From Filobasidium wieringae (lineage: Eukaryota > Basidiomycota > Tremellomycetes > Filobasidiales > Filobasidiaceae), in the NCBI GenBank assembly GCA_001600055.1, contig BCIV01000004.1, positions 856,430 to 920,429 on the forward strand: a DNA stretch of 64,000 bases, written 5' to 3'. A model generated the notes under the pieces. The model worked only from the letters and a program-made list of their open reading frames with translations, searched no databases and had not been told where the DNA came from. The translations under genes and the position numbers were made by a program. Of the stretch, positions 48,570-61,007 are shown in pieces. How positions within the stretch are numbered: the stretch's first letter is position 1; every line of letters starts with the position of its first letter.

Positions 48570-48855
48570 GGCTACTAGCCCTGCTTCGCTAGTATACAAT
48601 GCTACTAATCACTAGGGATTGTCGGAGCTGATGTTGTTGACAGTCGGTCTCCCAGACCTTCCAACTTCCACAGAATGACGAATCGCTTATTTCCACCGCA
48701 ACTGGAGTCTCTATGTGATCTCCCGATATTTTGGATAGCCTCAAAGTCATGCCAGAAACAGTGCCACTGATGCTATTTGACATGTAGATCTACGTTGCGT
48801 TGGTTTGGGGCCGTATCAATCGAATGGTTGGCCAGATTGGATTCGGTCTGCCTCA

Positions 48856-50094
48856 TCAAGCTCTCCTGCTTTTTGCCCATCTCTGCCACCACTTCTCAAA
48901 ACCATCCTGATCTTCCTCAATACTTACCCCTATCTCCTTCAATCCATCAACACTAAGCTGAGTATTTCCTGGTCTTTGTACTGCAGCGTCAGGCGCAGGC
49001 GGCCGGTCATCCGGACGAACGTGACCGTGTGGGAGAGACAAGCAGGATGCAATTATAATCAACTGTTTATACTTTGTCATCCCAACGGTTGAAGAGTAGT
49101 GCACGATGCTCGGAAGCGTCTTGTCGAGGTCTACCAAGTTTGCAAGATAAGCCACTGCGAGCGATGACAGATGCTGGGACGCCATGGTCGGACTTACGAA
49201 CGAGGTCATAAATGACCCTAGCGACATCCTCGACACAGGTAGGGAATCGCACAGCATAGTCGTCCACTAAAAGCAACGAAGATCGATATCATCAGCATGT
49301 TAATCGAAAACGGAATTATGATGTATTTACTGGTATATTCCTTTCCACTTTGATCCTCCAGTATATCTACAAACAGGTTGACCGCAGTCTCGGAGTTGTA
49401 CTCAACCTGCCCGTAACTGACATTAGGGTTCGAAACAGTCTAACATAGATGAGCGCAGATAACCAGGCATATTGCTACATCGACTTACAGGAGCGGCACC
49501 CTCATGACGACCAACGAAGTGTCCTTTCCACTCTCCTTGTGACTCTCTTCTCTAGCCTGGAGGACAGCCTTTTCTCCATCCCTTTTCAACCTTCCATACA
49601 GGTTCAGCGGATTAGGGGCATCCTCCACAGAATAAGGCGGTTTCTTGCCGTCAAAGACGTAATCGGTTGAGATGTAAATAAGGCCGAAACCAAGCTCGAC
49701 AGCCAATCGGGCAAGGAGATCAGTGGATCCAGCGTTCAACGCAGAAGCTCTCTCAGGGTCGGCCTCTGCCGCATCGGGGCGTCTTTCCGCTGCGCAGTGT
49801 ATCAAGAAGTCGATCCTCCTTGCGGTATCGCTTTGGATGGCGGTAAAGAAGTCTCTGACGGCTTGATCATCGAGCAGATCAAGTGTTGTTGGCTTGGGCA
49901 GATCGGGATAAAGAGGAGAGGCTGATGTTCTTGAGAACGACAAAGGCAGAGTCGGTACGGAGTTAGTATGGAAGTGGTTGGTTACGGCCCTTCCCAGAAC
50001 ACCGGATGCTCCTGTCGACCAAGTCAGGCGAATGGTTGACGCATCGCTACGTAGCAAGATCTAACCGTTACTGACCAGTGACGGCGACTCTCAT
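48856..50094 (-). CDS. NAD(P)-binding RmlD/MAT2B-like reductase
   Basis: Start ATG at 50094 (MRVAVT), whose last codon is split by intron 1 and continued as GASGVLGRAVTNHF, giving the Rossmann motif TGASGVLG. Later blocks FLIHCAAERRPD, FGLIYISTDYVFDG and NPLNLYGRLKRDGEKA contain the Y-x3-K pair of short-chain dehydrogenases; VVMRVPLLYGQVEYN follows. The set matches the RmlD substrate-binding family, whose eukaryotic members include MAT2B, the regulatory subunit of methionine adenosyltransferase, and bacterial dTDP-rhamnose reductases. The insert PDAAEADPE and the C-terminal MTKYKQLIII fit MAT2B-like proteins. Enzyme or regulator cannot be decided here. Inner exon borders are approximate. Confidence 0.88.
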
Positions 50095-50470
50095 TGCAAG
50101 TTGCCTGTAATCTATTTTATTTGACTGAATGCGGTAAGAAACAGACAGCCAAACAACCACGAATGAAGTCAGCTCGACAATATTCCGGCCTTCGGCAGCT
50201 TCAGATCTTGATCTAGGAGATCTAGGATCATCGGTTCACGCGCTAGCCGAGCGAATGAATCATCAACAAGCGGGCAAGCGGGTGGACTCAACGCCACGAA
50301 AGAAATGTATCGATCCATATATACGAACAATGCGAAATGAAATAACATCTATATAGGTGTAAGGTCCTCAGAGATACGAGAGCAAAGGTACACGAATACA
50401 CAGCCGGGGAAGAGACATGGCACGAAAATTAGAGGTGTTACGGAAGGGAACAGTCATCAATGCGATTCGA
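50095..50470. other. Intergenic between the reductase and EF3 genes
   Basis: 376 bp; EF3 terminates and the reductase promoter begins here. No gene seen. Confidence 0.5.
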
Positions 50471-53400
50471 TCACTCGTCGTCATCTATGGTAGAGGCCGG
50501 TCGGTCAGTCGATCTGGCTGGGTGACAACGCTCAAGCTGCAGCACTCACCAGTGTCCTCGGGTTTAGGACCACCGTACGAGAGCCAGTCGAGCTTCCTCT
50601 TGGCTCTCCTTGCTTCCTGAGCCTTCTGCTCGTTTCGGGTGAGCTGTAATCAAACGTGTAAGCGTCTTAAACTTGACGAAAAGTCAACTGGAGACGTCAT
50701 CGACGAACCTTCTTCTTCTTCTTCATCTTGGGCTTGGAAAGATCGCCCTCCGTTTCACTTGGGGCGGCAGAGTTGGCGGCGCTGGTGGCGGCGGTGTTGA
50801 CACCACTGTTGGCCTTGCTGGCACCGTTTGCGGGAGTCCCAGCTCGGGGGGTTCCCATCCTGCTGGCGACACGGGAAGGTTTGTCATCGAAAGCGTCTTC
50901 GATCAGAGCGACCTTTCCTTGGTGAGTCAATCGACCGGCCTCGACGTTCCAGATCTCGGGACAGAGGGCGTTGACGAATTCGAGGTTGTGGGAGATGATA
51001 CACACGGCACCGGCCCAGTCTCGAATGGCGATGGAGAGACCACCGAGGGCTTCTCGGTCCAAGAAATTGGTAGGCTCGTCCAACTACGGGATGGAACGCG
51101 GCATGAGCTCGATCTCCTTGAAGTGTAGTGAGAGACGTCAACACTTACGACCAAGACCTGAGGAGAGTTGATCAACGAGGCACAGATGACGACCTTGACC
51201 TTTTGACCACCAGAGAGACCGCTGATTTCGTTGTACTGAGCGATATCGGGGTCCAGACCGACCTCCTCGAACAACCTCCTGATGGCACCAGCCGAAAGAT
51301 CTCGAGTTCCAGCGCCCTCACGGGAAGACTCCATGTCGTCGAATGTTCCGAGCATCTTTTGGAATCCGTACTTGATCAAATCCTCTCGAGGGAGCCAAGC
51401 GTTGTGCTGCAGAATGATACCGGGTTGATCAGCCGACGATCTGCACCTGCGATACTTCCAACGTGCGACCTACCCTGTGATCCATCCCCTTGAACTTGAC
51501 CTCGTACTGGAATCCCTTCTTGAGCTTCTGACGACCCAAGATCTGCTCGATCCTTCGCTTATCACCGTTCTTCCCGGTGATCTCGGTATCCATCATCTTC
51601 TTGTCCTCCTCGGTCAAGGCACGAGTGGCCTTGTGAAGCATTTCACGATCGTGACCGTCCTGGTAACGCCATTGGCTGTGAGAGAGAGGAAGGAACGAAG
51701 GGCGTGGTCAGCGATCCGGTCAGGAGTGTTATGAGACCCGACAAGAACGCGTACATGTAAGCGATAGGAGTCTTCTCCAAGTGCAAGTCCAAGTGATGGA
51801 AAGCGTGCTGAGCGACGTAACCGACACGAAGGGCCGGGTGTTTCTCGACCTTTCCTTGTTGAGGGATGGTCTCACCCTGATCCGATCGCAAGCACTCGCG
51901 ATCAGTTCGATTCCCGGCGTACTATCATTTCTCATTCGATTCGCGACTCACGGTCAAAAGCTTGATCAAGGTGGATTTTCCAGCTCCGTTGGGTCCGAGA
52001 ATACCTACTCGACTGCTCAAGGACAAAGCACACGAGACGTCCGACAACGAGGGTTTACTAGCCCCGTCGTAAGTGAATGTACAGTTGGTGAGCTTCATGA
52101 TGGCTCGAGTCTGGGATCGAACTCCCATCAAAGAACCGGGAGGAGGGAAGGTGAACCTGACAACGAGAAACGCTCAGTGTCAAGACGTACGAAAAAGAAA
52201 GACGCGCGCAAGGACTCACTTGACACTGGTCGCAGCCAAAGTATAATAACTCCTCGCCTCGGGGACCTTTTCGACAAACTTGCTCAAGTTTCCAGGGTAA
52301 TAGGCGATCTTCTTGTTCTCGTAATGCATAATGTCGGTACAGACGTTGTCGAGGAAACCAGAGTCGTGCGAGACGATCATACAGGTGACGTCTGGCTGGT
52401 TGACCAAGTATTGTTCTAGCCAAGCGACGGATTGGACGTCTGCGCGGGGCAGAGTGGGGGGGGGGTCAATTTCTGTGAACCAATACGGATCCCGACACGC
52501 TACTCACCCAAGTGATTGGTAGGTTCGTCCAAGAGGAGGATATCGGCCCCGATCAACATGGCCCTAGCCAATTCCAATTTCATCTTCCAACCTCCACTCA
52601 AGCTTCCCACGGGGTTACCCTGTTTCTCCTCGGTGAACCCGACCTTCAAGAGGGCCTGCTTGATCTCCTCCTTCGTGGTCCCCTTCTCGATCAAGTCCTT
52701 GTCCGTGGCGATAAAGTCGATGATGGCGAGCGTGGCGTCTTCCCCCTGAAGGGCGTGTTCGACCATCAAAGTCCGGAGTACGTCCTGAGGGGGGAACCCT
52801 TCGACCTTTTGATCCCTGATGGCCTTCATCAAGGTTGATTTCCCCTTCCCGTTCCCCGCACAGATCCCGTACCTCCTGCCACGTCTCAGACGGAGGGTGG
52901 TATGGTTGAGCAACAACAGTCCACCATAAGCGAGCGAGAACTGAATGTCACACAACATCTCGCCCTGACCGTCATCCTCTTCCACCTGGGGGGCGTACTT
53001 TGCCTTGTCGATATCCATGAAAACGTTCCTGATCTCCTTGGCGACCGTCTGCCCCTGTTCCTTGCCACCTTCCAACCAGTGACTGAGCGGGGAACCGAGC
53101 ACTCGACCGGTCCAGAGGGATTCCTCCCATAACCTCGAATCGACCAGATCGGCGACCATCCCGCCAATGTACTGCAGGTGGGAAGCGAGGATGGGCGAGT
53201 TGGGTAGGTCCTTGACGAGAGGAAGCGTGGGGTGTTCGGGGAAAGCGTGAGCCAGAGGTAGATGGGGGAAGACGAGTTTGAGGACGTCGGTGGTACTGGC
53301 GACGATATCCCTCTGAGGGGGGATGACGGCATCGACGGAAGCCCCGCTCTGTTTCAAGATGTCGAGAGCGGTCTGAGCGAACGCCCTAATCTCGGGGAAA

Positions 53401-54418
53401 GCGGCCGAGGTGGCGATGTTCTCCACACCGGCTACCAAGCTCGACAGGTACCTCGCGGCGACGTCGGGATCTCGAACGAGCTTCACCAAGTTCCCGATGA
53501 CCACGCAGGTCATTCGTTGAGTCTCGGTGGAACGTTCTTTGAGGGCACGGGTGAGGAGGGGGACCATGATGGCCAAGGTGGGCGCGTTGACTTCGGCCAC
53601 GAAGGTGGTGTTGGAAAGCGCTTTGATGGTGGAAGGGACGTTGGTAGGGGAAGCCATAGAGGAGACGAGCGAACCGACGTGAGGGAGGATATCGGCGTTG
53701 GGAAGGATGGAACAGAGCGTGGTAGCGGTCTTGACGGCTTGAGTGGAGACCTGGGGGCAAGGAAGCGATCATGTGTCAGTCGAAAAGTCTACCGAAAGCG
53801 AACGAAAACAGCGCATCGACTGACCTCGGTCTTGGTATCATGCATACAATGCTCTACGATGGGAATCACCCCACCCAACTCCTCTGCGACCCAATCCTCA
53901 CTTCCACTCTTGACCAGCCCTTCCATCGCCTTGAGCGCGCCGACCTTTGTCCTCCACCCTTTCGTCTCCTCGACGACGTCCTTCAGAACGTCCAAGACCT
54001 GTCTAGCACCCTCGGATGCGCTCCCCTTGACGACGGCATTGACCCCGGCCTGAGCGGAAGATCTGATCGATTGAGTCTTGTCCATCAAGACGTTGAGTAA
54101 ATCGGGTAGACAACCGAGCAATAACCCTTCACTCCCCTCGCCCAACCCCTTGGCTATCCTCTCTACCAAGATCCCCGCGCTCTCACGCTCTGCTTGCGAT
54201 TTCGAGTTGCTCCATAACGCTACGACGGTGGGGATCTGAGCGGTCACGAAAGCCTCGGCGGGGGGTTGATTGGGACTCGATTTGAACGCCTGGACGAGAG
54301 AATCGGCGAGTGATTTGGCGGAGAGGGTCGAGGTTGCCGTGGCGAGGGAGGAGAGCTGGTCGACAAAGGGGGAAGGGGGGAGGGTGGAGGGAGCGGTCTT
54401 CGTGGAAGCTGGAGCCAT
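50471..54418 (-). CDS. TEF3: Elongation factor 3 (ABC-F ATPase)
   Basis: A long multi-exon gene, start MAPASTKTAPST at 54418. N-terminal HEAT repeats (to about residue 320) lead to a four-helix bundle and two ABC ATPase domains. ABC1 has Walker A GNGKGKSTLMKA and signature LSGGW with DILLLDEPTNHL. ABC2 has Walker A GPNGAGKSTLIK, signature LSGGQKVKV and DEPTNFLDRE, with the chromodomain-like insert specific to EF3 between them. The tail is Lys-rich (KPKMKKKKK, then RRAKRKLDWLSYGGPKPED) and ends DTDDDE. EF3 is an essential fungal translation factor that helps release E-site tRNA. A Ser/Ala-rich linker (ANGASKANSGVNTAATSA) precedes the tail. The strong codon bias fits very high expression. Inner exon borders were not all fixed. 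Confidence 0.97.
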
Positions 54419-55071
54419 CGTGGGGTAGGTCCTGGGAATAGGTCCTGCCGTGTAATGATACAAATGAGTGGTGTGTGGGGGTGGGTGAGTATACGAGGGG
54501 GAGGGCGACAGGGGAAGGTGCAGCAGGTGAATGCGTCTAGGTGAAGCTGTTTGGTACGCTCTACGCTCTACGCACGGTGGAAAAAGTTTGAACGCGCCAG
54601 TGATAAGCGCCCTATTGTGCAAGAAATGTCAGGCTCAGTTGGGCATTGTACGTCGGGTACGGCTTGTCACTACTACTGGTGCTACTGGTCAATCGAGTCT
54701 GTAGAATAGCGGTAGCAACATGGAGTAGCGTAGTAGCATATAGTAGTAGAGACATGGCTAGCTATATCCTCTCACTTGGTGGTTCTGGTAGCTAGTAGTT
54801 AGTAGTAGACTACACCACTACTGTACGTGTGTCCCTTTTCAGTCTCGCTTATGTAAGCAGTTTACCTGCAAAATGGTCGCTTTTGGGCTTGAAACACGTC
54901 CTTTTTTCATTATATTCCGCGTTTTCATGTCCAAAATAGCGGATTCTCCGATGATATTAGAAAATTATCTGTTGAAGCTACTGATGACGAATCATTCCCT
55001 ACAAAGTCTACTTGCACTGTTACTCTACCAGCACCATTACCTCTGCTCCACGTATTCTCCCATACAACAAC
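54419..55071. other. Divergent promoter region of EF3 and MAG1, with TAG/GTA-rich stretch
   Basis: 653 bp between divergent genes. At 54670-54830 imperfect GTAGTAG and CTACTAC runs alternate, making a low-complexity stretch that could form hairpins. The part nearer MAG1 is AT-rich. No gene seen. Confidence 0.5.
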
Positions 55072-56907
55072 ATGTCAACATCAACCACCTCCCCCATAAA
55101 GCGAAGACTGAGATCATCCCTCACCTCGAACCCCGCCTCCCTTCCCTCCACATCCACATCTCCAGCCAAACGCGCCCCCACCTCCCAACCCTCTCCTCAT
55201 CCTAAAAAACCAAAACGGTCTTCCCTCCCGTCCGTCCCCCCTCCCGACCCTCTGCCCAGCTTCAACCTCCCCCCCGCCCATCTAGATCCGGCCAGAGTGA
55301 TCCCTGCGAATCTGACGTTCGATTTCGAACGGGGGAAACGTCATTTGATAGGATGCGATCCGAGGTTCGAACGACTTTTTGGGACGGTTAGGTGTCGACC
55401 TTTCGAAGCGTTGGAACCGGTCGATCCGTTCAGGTGAGTTCGAGGTCGAGATCGAGGTCGAGGTTTTGGTTCTGGGCTCGTCTCACTGTCGCTTGACTCG
55501 ATATCAATGTCGATCGCTTTCTTTTCTTGACCACGACAGATCACTATGTACCTCGATCATAGGGCAACAAGTATCCTGGCTAGCAGCAAGATCGATCAAC
55601 CATAAATTCAGAAGATTATTCGATCCTCTTCTTCCCGAGAAACACACCGAGGATTCGGGGGATTTGGGTGGGTGAGTTCGTTTCCTCCCTCTCTCTCTCT
55701 CTCGCTTCGATATTTACTGATTGACCCCTATCCCACCTAATCATCCTCGCCACTCAACACTCAAAACCCCACAACGACCATGCAATAGCTCGAACAACTC
55801 CTTCCCCACACCCGAAGACGTACTGAAACTAGATATCCCGCAATTAAGATCGGCCGGTCTGAGCGGTCGGAAGGCGGAGTACGGTACGTCCCTTCCCTCC
55901 TTCCCCTTTGTTTTGTGAGCTTTCCTCCTCACTCCTCCCGTGGTCTCGTTTCATTGAGGAATCAACGAATCGACGGACTGATGACGTCTTTCGTTTTCAC
56001 GTTCTTAGTACAGAGCTTGGCGAGACATTTCGTCAGTGGGCAATTGAGCGTGGATTGGTTGGCCCACGCTCCGGTCGAGGAGGTTTCCAAGGCTTTGATC
56101 GGGGTTAGGGGGATAGGGCAGGTGAGTGTCAGCTTTTCGATCACCCATTCGAATCTGCAATAAACCGACTGGGTTTACCCGGCGACAGTGGACGGTAGAC
56201 ATGTTCCTCATCTTCACCCTCAAAAGACCAGATATCCTGCCCATAGGCGATCTCGGCGTGCAAAAGGGATTGGGGAAATGGGTGTTGGCGGCGTTTGATC
56301 GACAAGAGGTCGATGGGCCCCTTTCATCTCCGGCGAAATCGAACCCAGTCCAGGATCCGCGAGAAGACGTCGAACCGGCACAGCCTTCGTCCACTCTCCC
56401 TCTCCCCTCCCCTACCCCAGTATCGCCCAAATTACCCCCCCTCGTTGAACCGGGATCGTCCAAGAAGACGGAGCAAAAGGGCCTATCGAGGGGTTTGTTG
56501 GCCTACGACCCGCACACCCATGGAGATCCGGGAGAGAGGTACCCCTGGCCCCCAGGGATGGACGTGGGAACGCTCCGATCGAGATTGGCAGGGAAGAAAG
56601 CCAAGTGAGTCTTCCTCCCCCCTCCCCCTCCCTCGCGCGTTAGGGATCGAGAGTGAGATTAGGGCTGACGTTCTCGATCGATTCCGATGCTTGGGATTCA
56701 GGGGGAACGTTTATCTGACGGGAAGAGAAATGGAGGATTTGACGGAGAGGTGGAAACCTTACCGTTCCCTAGGTTCGTCCCGTCGCTGCATCGTTTGTTG
56801 AACTGACTGGACGTACGAGGCTGACCCTTCCTCGGATCGCGCTTCGGGTTCGGTTGGGGGATACAGGGGTTTTCTATATGTGGGCGGTGGCGGAGGAGAC
56901 TTCTTGA
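55072..56907 (+). CDS. MAG1: DNA-3-methyladenine glycosylase, AlkA/MAG1 type
   Basis: Multi-exon gene starting [16 protein letters not shown] at 55072; the first 75 residues are Ser/Pro/Lys-rich and probably nuclear-targeting. The HhH-GPD fold follows: [36 protein letters not shown], the hairpin [15 protein letters not shown] and the catalytic Asp in [12 protein letters not shown]. The enzyme removes alkylated purines to start base excision repair. An insert of about 100 residues ([15 protein letters not shown] onward, to LAGKKAK) lies between the catalytic Asp and the last helices and is absent from compact AlkA enzymes. The last exon restores the usual C-terminus (WKPYRSLG joined to [12 protein letters not shown], stop at 56907). 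Confidence 0.92.
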
Positions 56908-57540
56908 GCTGCGAGTCGTCGGACGGGTTGACGGTGAATTTATCCCAGACGTCTCGTGATCCCTTGCAGGAGAGGTAGTGTCGGGACCTGTTCCAGTAGG
57001 AGAACATGACGATTCAAGCCATAGCAAAAACGAGCGGTGGGTATCGGTTAGATCGACCCTCGTTGGGTTCGCTGGCGAGTAATGCCGAATTGCCCTTGGT
57101 GTTGCATGTATGGAGGTCAAGACTTCCTCCTCCTCCTGATGTTGAGTTGCGCTCGACCTATATCATACGGTGTATATGGTATCATCCTATCATCTATATC
57201 ACCATTGAGAACATTCAAATGCTTGTCAAGATGAATAGTGTAACACTTCCAAGATATATACGTACCGCCAGCCTGAACCGTTTCCATTGCGACGAGAGGC
57301 ATTACTCTCCCAATCCAGCAAAAACAAAGCAGAGCACTCCAGCAAACCAGAGAGGAGCCCGAGGATGAAGAGTGGGATTGCAAACCTCTAGCCAAGGTAA
57401 GGCGTCTGGAGTGGGAGTGTGCTGTGCCTGAGGATGTGTGACGATCATCGCAGCCGAGACAGGGGGAGGGAAAGGAACAATCAACGCCACTGAGAAACGG
57501 ATCGTCCCCGCCGATACTGCACTCGCGTTTGAGTTCGCAG
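56908..57540. other. Region with unresolved 5' exons of the acidic gene
   Basis: No firm gene. A frame ending in REEPEDEEWDCKPLAK before a GTAAGG donor (57405) looks coding, and an ATG at 57007 opens a 120-codon frame, but their phases do not join cleanly to the exons further right. Minus-strand frames at 56759-57007 and 57302-57490 also look partly protein-like. Confidence 0.35.
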
Positions 57541-58124
57541 TAAAGAAAAGGAAGAACCCCTCTCTCCCTTAGATGAGAACAAGCCCGTTAAACAGAGCGC
57601 TCGGACGAAGACGGGTGATACACAAACCCTTGAAGTACGTTTTGTGAATACGTTCAGCAAGATCTTCCGTCCGGGACAATGAGTAGAAGCGCCACTTTCA
57701 GGCCCAGCGACGATTTACCTATCCTAGCTTTGTCGTCCATGACCCCCGTGCAACGTTCGAGACGCTTTCGAAACCGCTAATGAGGGTGGTGGCCCCTTTT
57801 GCATGATTCGGATAGCCAGCACGTACCGTGGTGTATTAGAAGCGCAGACCGATCCACATGCTACCTCTTTTCAGGCCGAGGCTGAGGGTGAAGAGGATTC
57901 AGAGTCAGAGTCGGAGTTGGATGAGGGTGAAGAGGAGTCGAATGAGGATGAGCTGGTAAGTCACTTAGAAATCACCCCCATGACCCCATCTCACCGTTAC
58001 CCCTTTTCAGGCAGAGGATGTGGGAGAACACTCAGAGGACATATTGGACAAGGAATATCAAGAGCCACCCCAGCAGAACGCTAGGGCTGAGACGGGGGTG
58101 ACTGAAGCTCTTGCAAATCTTTGA
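57541..58124 (+). CDS. Acidic protein, C-terminal exons only; start unresolved
   Basis: Not recognised. Four exons join in phase: 57541-57634 (KEKEEPLSPLDENKPVKQSA), 57687-57785 (KRHFQAQRRFTYPSFVVHDP, then RATFETLSKPLM), 57875-57955 (AEAEGEEDSESESELDEGEE) and 58011-58124 (AEDVGEHSEDILDKEYQEPP, ending EALANL). The last two have strong signals (GTAAGT donor, TTTTCAG acceptors); the second uses a weak GTGGTG donor. A competing reading of the first two in another frame gives a basic Ser/Pro-rich stretch instead. The acidic tail suggests a nuclear or chaperone-like partner protein, but this is inference. Confidence 0.5.
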
Positions 58125-58889
58125 TTGACCGGAAAGATGAATGTACAAGCGAACCAATATACAACAAGACACTCGTCCTGACGTGAAAGCATGCGTATGG
58201 AGATGAGCGACAGTCCGCGTATGACCCCTATTAAAATCTCTGCTAGAACGAGCTTATATCCCCTTGATGAGACTTCAGGGACCCATTATAGCTGTCATGG
58301 GAGCACATGTTTTGAGATCAAGATTGTACCAGGTCCACTATCCCAGGTAACACTCAATCAGATTGTCAATATGGGGGTCTGTAAGGAGGCCCATCAGACT
58401 CAGTTGAGAAAGAGAATCGGACAAATCCGATTAGAACGACGGGTACAATTGAAGCGCTCTACGGGTAGACCACAAGAGTAGCGATGGTAGCTTGGCGGTA
58501 GATGACTTGGCGCATCAAAGCAGTTGTCGAGATGTGCTCTCTCACAATGTACGTCTTCTATCCACTTCTGAGAAGAGCGACTCGTAACAAGTCCCACTTC
58601 TGCATGTACGACATCTTAACCGAGCCCTTCGTCAATCAATCACAATGCTTTGACAGCTTCTACTGAAATAATGAAAAAAATGGTTGCCCGATCCTCACGA
58701 GACCTACACCCCTTCGTCCACTGCAATCACACCAGTAGGAGATCGCTCCAACCAGCCTCCATCGTACATACGTCTCGACTGCATCGGAGGTTTTCGCTGT
58801 TCTGTATCGATCGTAAAATCATGACTGTAAAAAGTACAATTCATCGTCCAAGTCGACCCTCGTGATCGATGAATCAAGCCGTCCAACGC
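58125..58889. other. Convergent intergenic region
   Basis: 765 bp between two genes that end towards each other. No supported gene; short frames on both strands have no domains. Confidence 0.5.
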
Positions 58890-60067
58890 TTAGTCCATTC
58901 TTCCTCGCAAGTATCGGGTGGTGATCTTGTCCTTCGTTCTGAATAGCGCAACACGGTGTATAAGTGCTCACTCTCGCAGAAGGCGGTACTGCAGACGACT
59001 CACATCACATGCACAACTCCACCCCAACCGGAGATACAATCCCTATCCACAGCCGCCAACAAAGTCTGCGAGATCGTCTCGAAGAGATCTTCTGGCTCCT
59101 ATTGGTGAGTAGAATTTCGTCAGCGGCAGGCCCCTTCCCCATGAACCCTCAGTACGATCGAAAACGTACAAGATCAGGCTCCCATAGGCCCTCAGCCACT
59201 CCGTAAAGCTTATCAGTAGCCGTTCCAGCAACAACGAAATCTTTGGGGGTAGTGATACATCCGATACTGCATGTCCGATCACGCAGAATCAGCTTGTGCA
59301 GATACACGCCAAGAGGTGGTCAAGAACTCACGTGTCCATGTTACAGATGAAAGGTTTAGGATTGGGTTCGATAGCGCTTGGGGCAGGGATCCCAGCTACT
59401 ACTGGTTCGATAAAGTATGGCCCAAATCTAAGAGCAGGTAGATTGCGTAAGCGAAGCCCTTTCGGTCGTCGCAAAGTTCAAGAGACTGACCGTTTCTCGT
59501 ACAGCGTGCTACTCAGAAGATGAGAAAACGTCTTCGGCGTGATCTCTCTCTCCTCTTTCATTCTGTACATGTTCACTCGGAATCGTAGATGCTCCCGTCT
59601 GTTGAAAGGGGGTCGGTTAGAAATGTGAAAGGCAAGGGAATAGCAACCAATCAAGCAGGACATACAAGGTGTAGGTGTCGGTTGCAAATCCTGGTAGACC
59701 GACATAGAGCTGGTTGTTGATGGGAAATACCTGATAAGACGGTACCGTACAATGTCAGCTTGATGACATCAAGAGAAGCCAAAGGCACGACAGGACAGCT
59801 CGAACAAGGTTCAGGAGGATTGCTGATATTGATCTATTGCATCGAGCTTCGATTCCACGCTCATGCCTTTCTCCAGCAGTTGACGGGGTTGTCCAAGGGT
59901 GTGTCTGGAGTTTTCAAGTTCCTATCGACCCGTTGACTAACCTTCTCGAAATCCGCACTCAGTCCAACAGCTTGCATTCCAAGTCGCAAATCGGATGCGA
60001 TAGCCACGCAATCCTTGCCGGTCATGGCAATGACCGAACCACCGTTGATTTCCATAGGAGAACCCAT
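58890..60067 (-). CDS. PUP3: 20S proteasome subunit beta-3
   Basis: Multi-exon gene, start MGSPMEINGGSVIAMTGKDC at 60067. The block INGGSVIAMTGKDCVAIASD, then DLRLGMQAVGLSADFEK, REHLRFRVNMYRMKEERE, LLSSTLYEKR, then GCITTPKDFVVAGTAT, EPEDLFETISQTLL and VDRDCISGWGGVVHVI, is that of beta-3. The last exon (ITKDKITTRYLRGRMD) restores the family C-terminus and ends at 58890. Beta-3 is a non-catalytic subunit of the core particle: there is no propeptide ending in the Gly-Thr of the active subunits. Confidence 0.95.
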
Positions 60068-61007
60068 CTTGTCTGTATGTTTGCTTTTGTTTGTATATCG
60101 TCAGGGAGTCAACCAGGCAACCAGGCTTATGAGACGGATTGATGATGTAGGAGACGCATGAGTGACGACTGACGAAGCGTGTCCGTTCAGGCGGACATCA
60201 ACACGTTTGATCTACCTTCTCGATGTCCGTCGATATCCGGTCCCCTCAGATATCTAGGGGACTTATAACAACCGACTTGCATCAACCGGAGCAGCGTCTG
60301 AGACCACGCAGATCTGAGACGCTCTGCTTGCTCTTTGCTCTCGTCTGACACTGAATCAGGACCTGATAATCATGCATGATGATTGGCGAACTTGTGCTAG
60401 ACAGTCTGATCTGCAGACCTGCGGCCACTAATTGAAACACAGACGGATGCTCCCCCTCATTGTGTCGTTTTGAGCGAGCAATCTTCCTGCACGGCTCAAC
60501 TACAGCAAGGATGGGGATTCCTTTGGATAAGCAATGAGTAACGTTGTTGCGATCGAGGCCAAGAAAGTAGCGGTCGTGATGGATATATACAGGAACCTGC
60601 TTACGATCGGCAACTCGGTGATTGTAAACAGTCGCAGGTCATAGAACAATCAATCGTGCGGCAGACTCTGATCATTCACAAGTGCAGCACACTACGAGTC
60701 AGACCTTTGATGGTCTGGGAAGATGTTGAGGCGTGCAACGACCTGTCGCATTTTGTCGAAGGAACCGTGCATAGGCGAGATCTACGAGGTTATCAATCTC
60801 GATGACTAGAAGGCTTGGTAGACCAGATTCGCGCCAGATTCTAGAAAAAAGTTTTTGTGCATATCTCGATAGATCTCGATTCTCGTTCGTCATCTACATC
60901 CATTGTCACTTCGAAGCCACATCCCTTTCTGCTCAGGCAGACGGCTCACGTCAAACAGATATAAACAGCTCGGCCTCGATTAACTATTAGCGAAAAGGAC
61001 GGTCAAG
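60068..61007. other. Divergent promoter region of PUP3 and MTD1
   Basis: 940 bp between divergently transcribed genes. No supported gene and no clear Rpn4-like proteasome element that I could identify. Confidence 0.5.

Noticed and set aside
48570..48599. Upstream start of ALG11 ten codons earlier
   Set aside because: The earlier codon is TTG, not ATG; the first ATG in frame is at 48569.
53262..54053. 263-codon plus-strand frame across EF3
   Set aside because: It is the antisense shadow of the highly biased EF3 gene; its Gly/Asp-rich translation is what the complement of such codons gives.
39999..54418. A full Starship-type giant element with captain at its 5' end and cargo to the right
   Set aside because: The genes to the right (GH5, ALG11, MAT2B-like, EF3) are ordinary conserved housekeeping genes, not cargo such as metal resistance, NLR or ferric reductase genes, and no far end repeat was seen.
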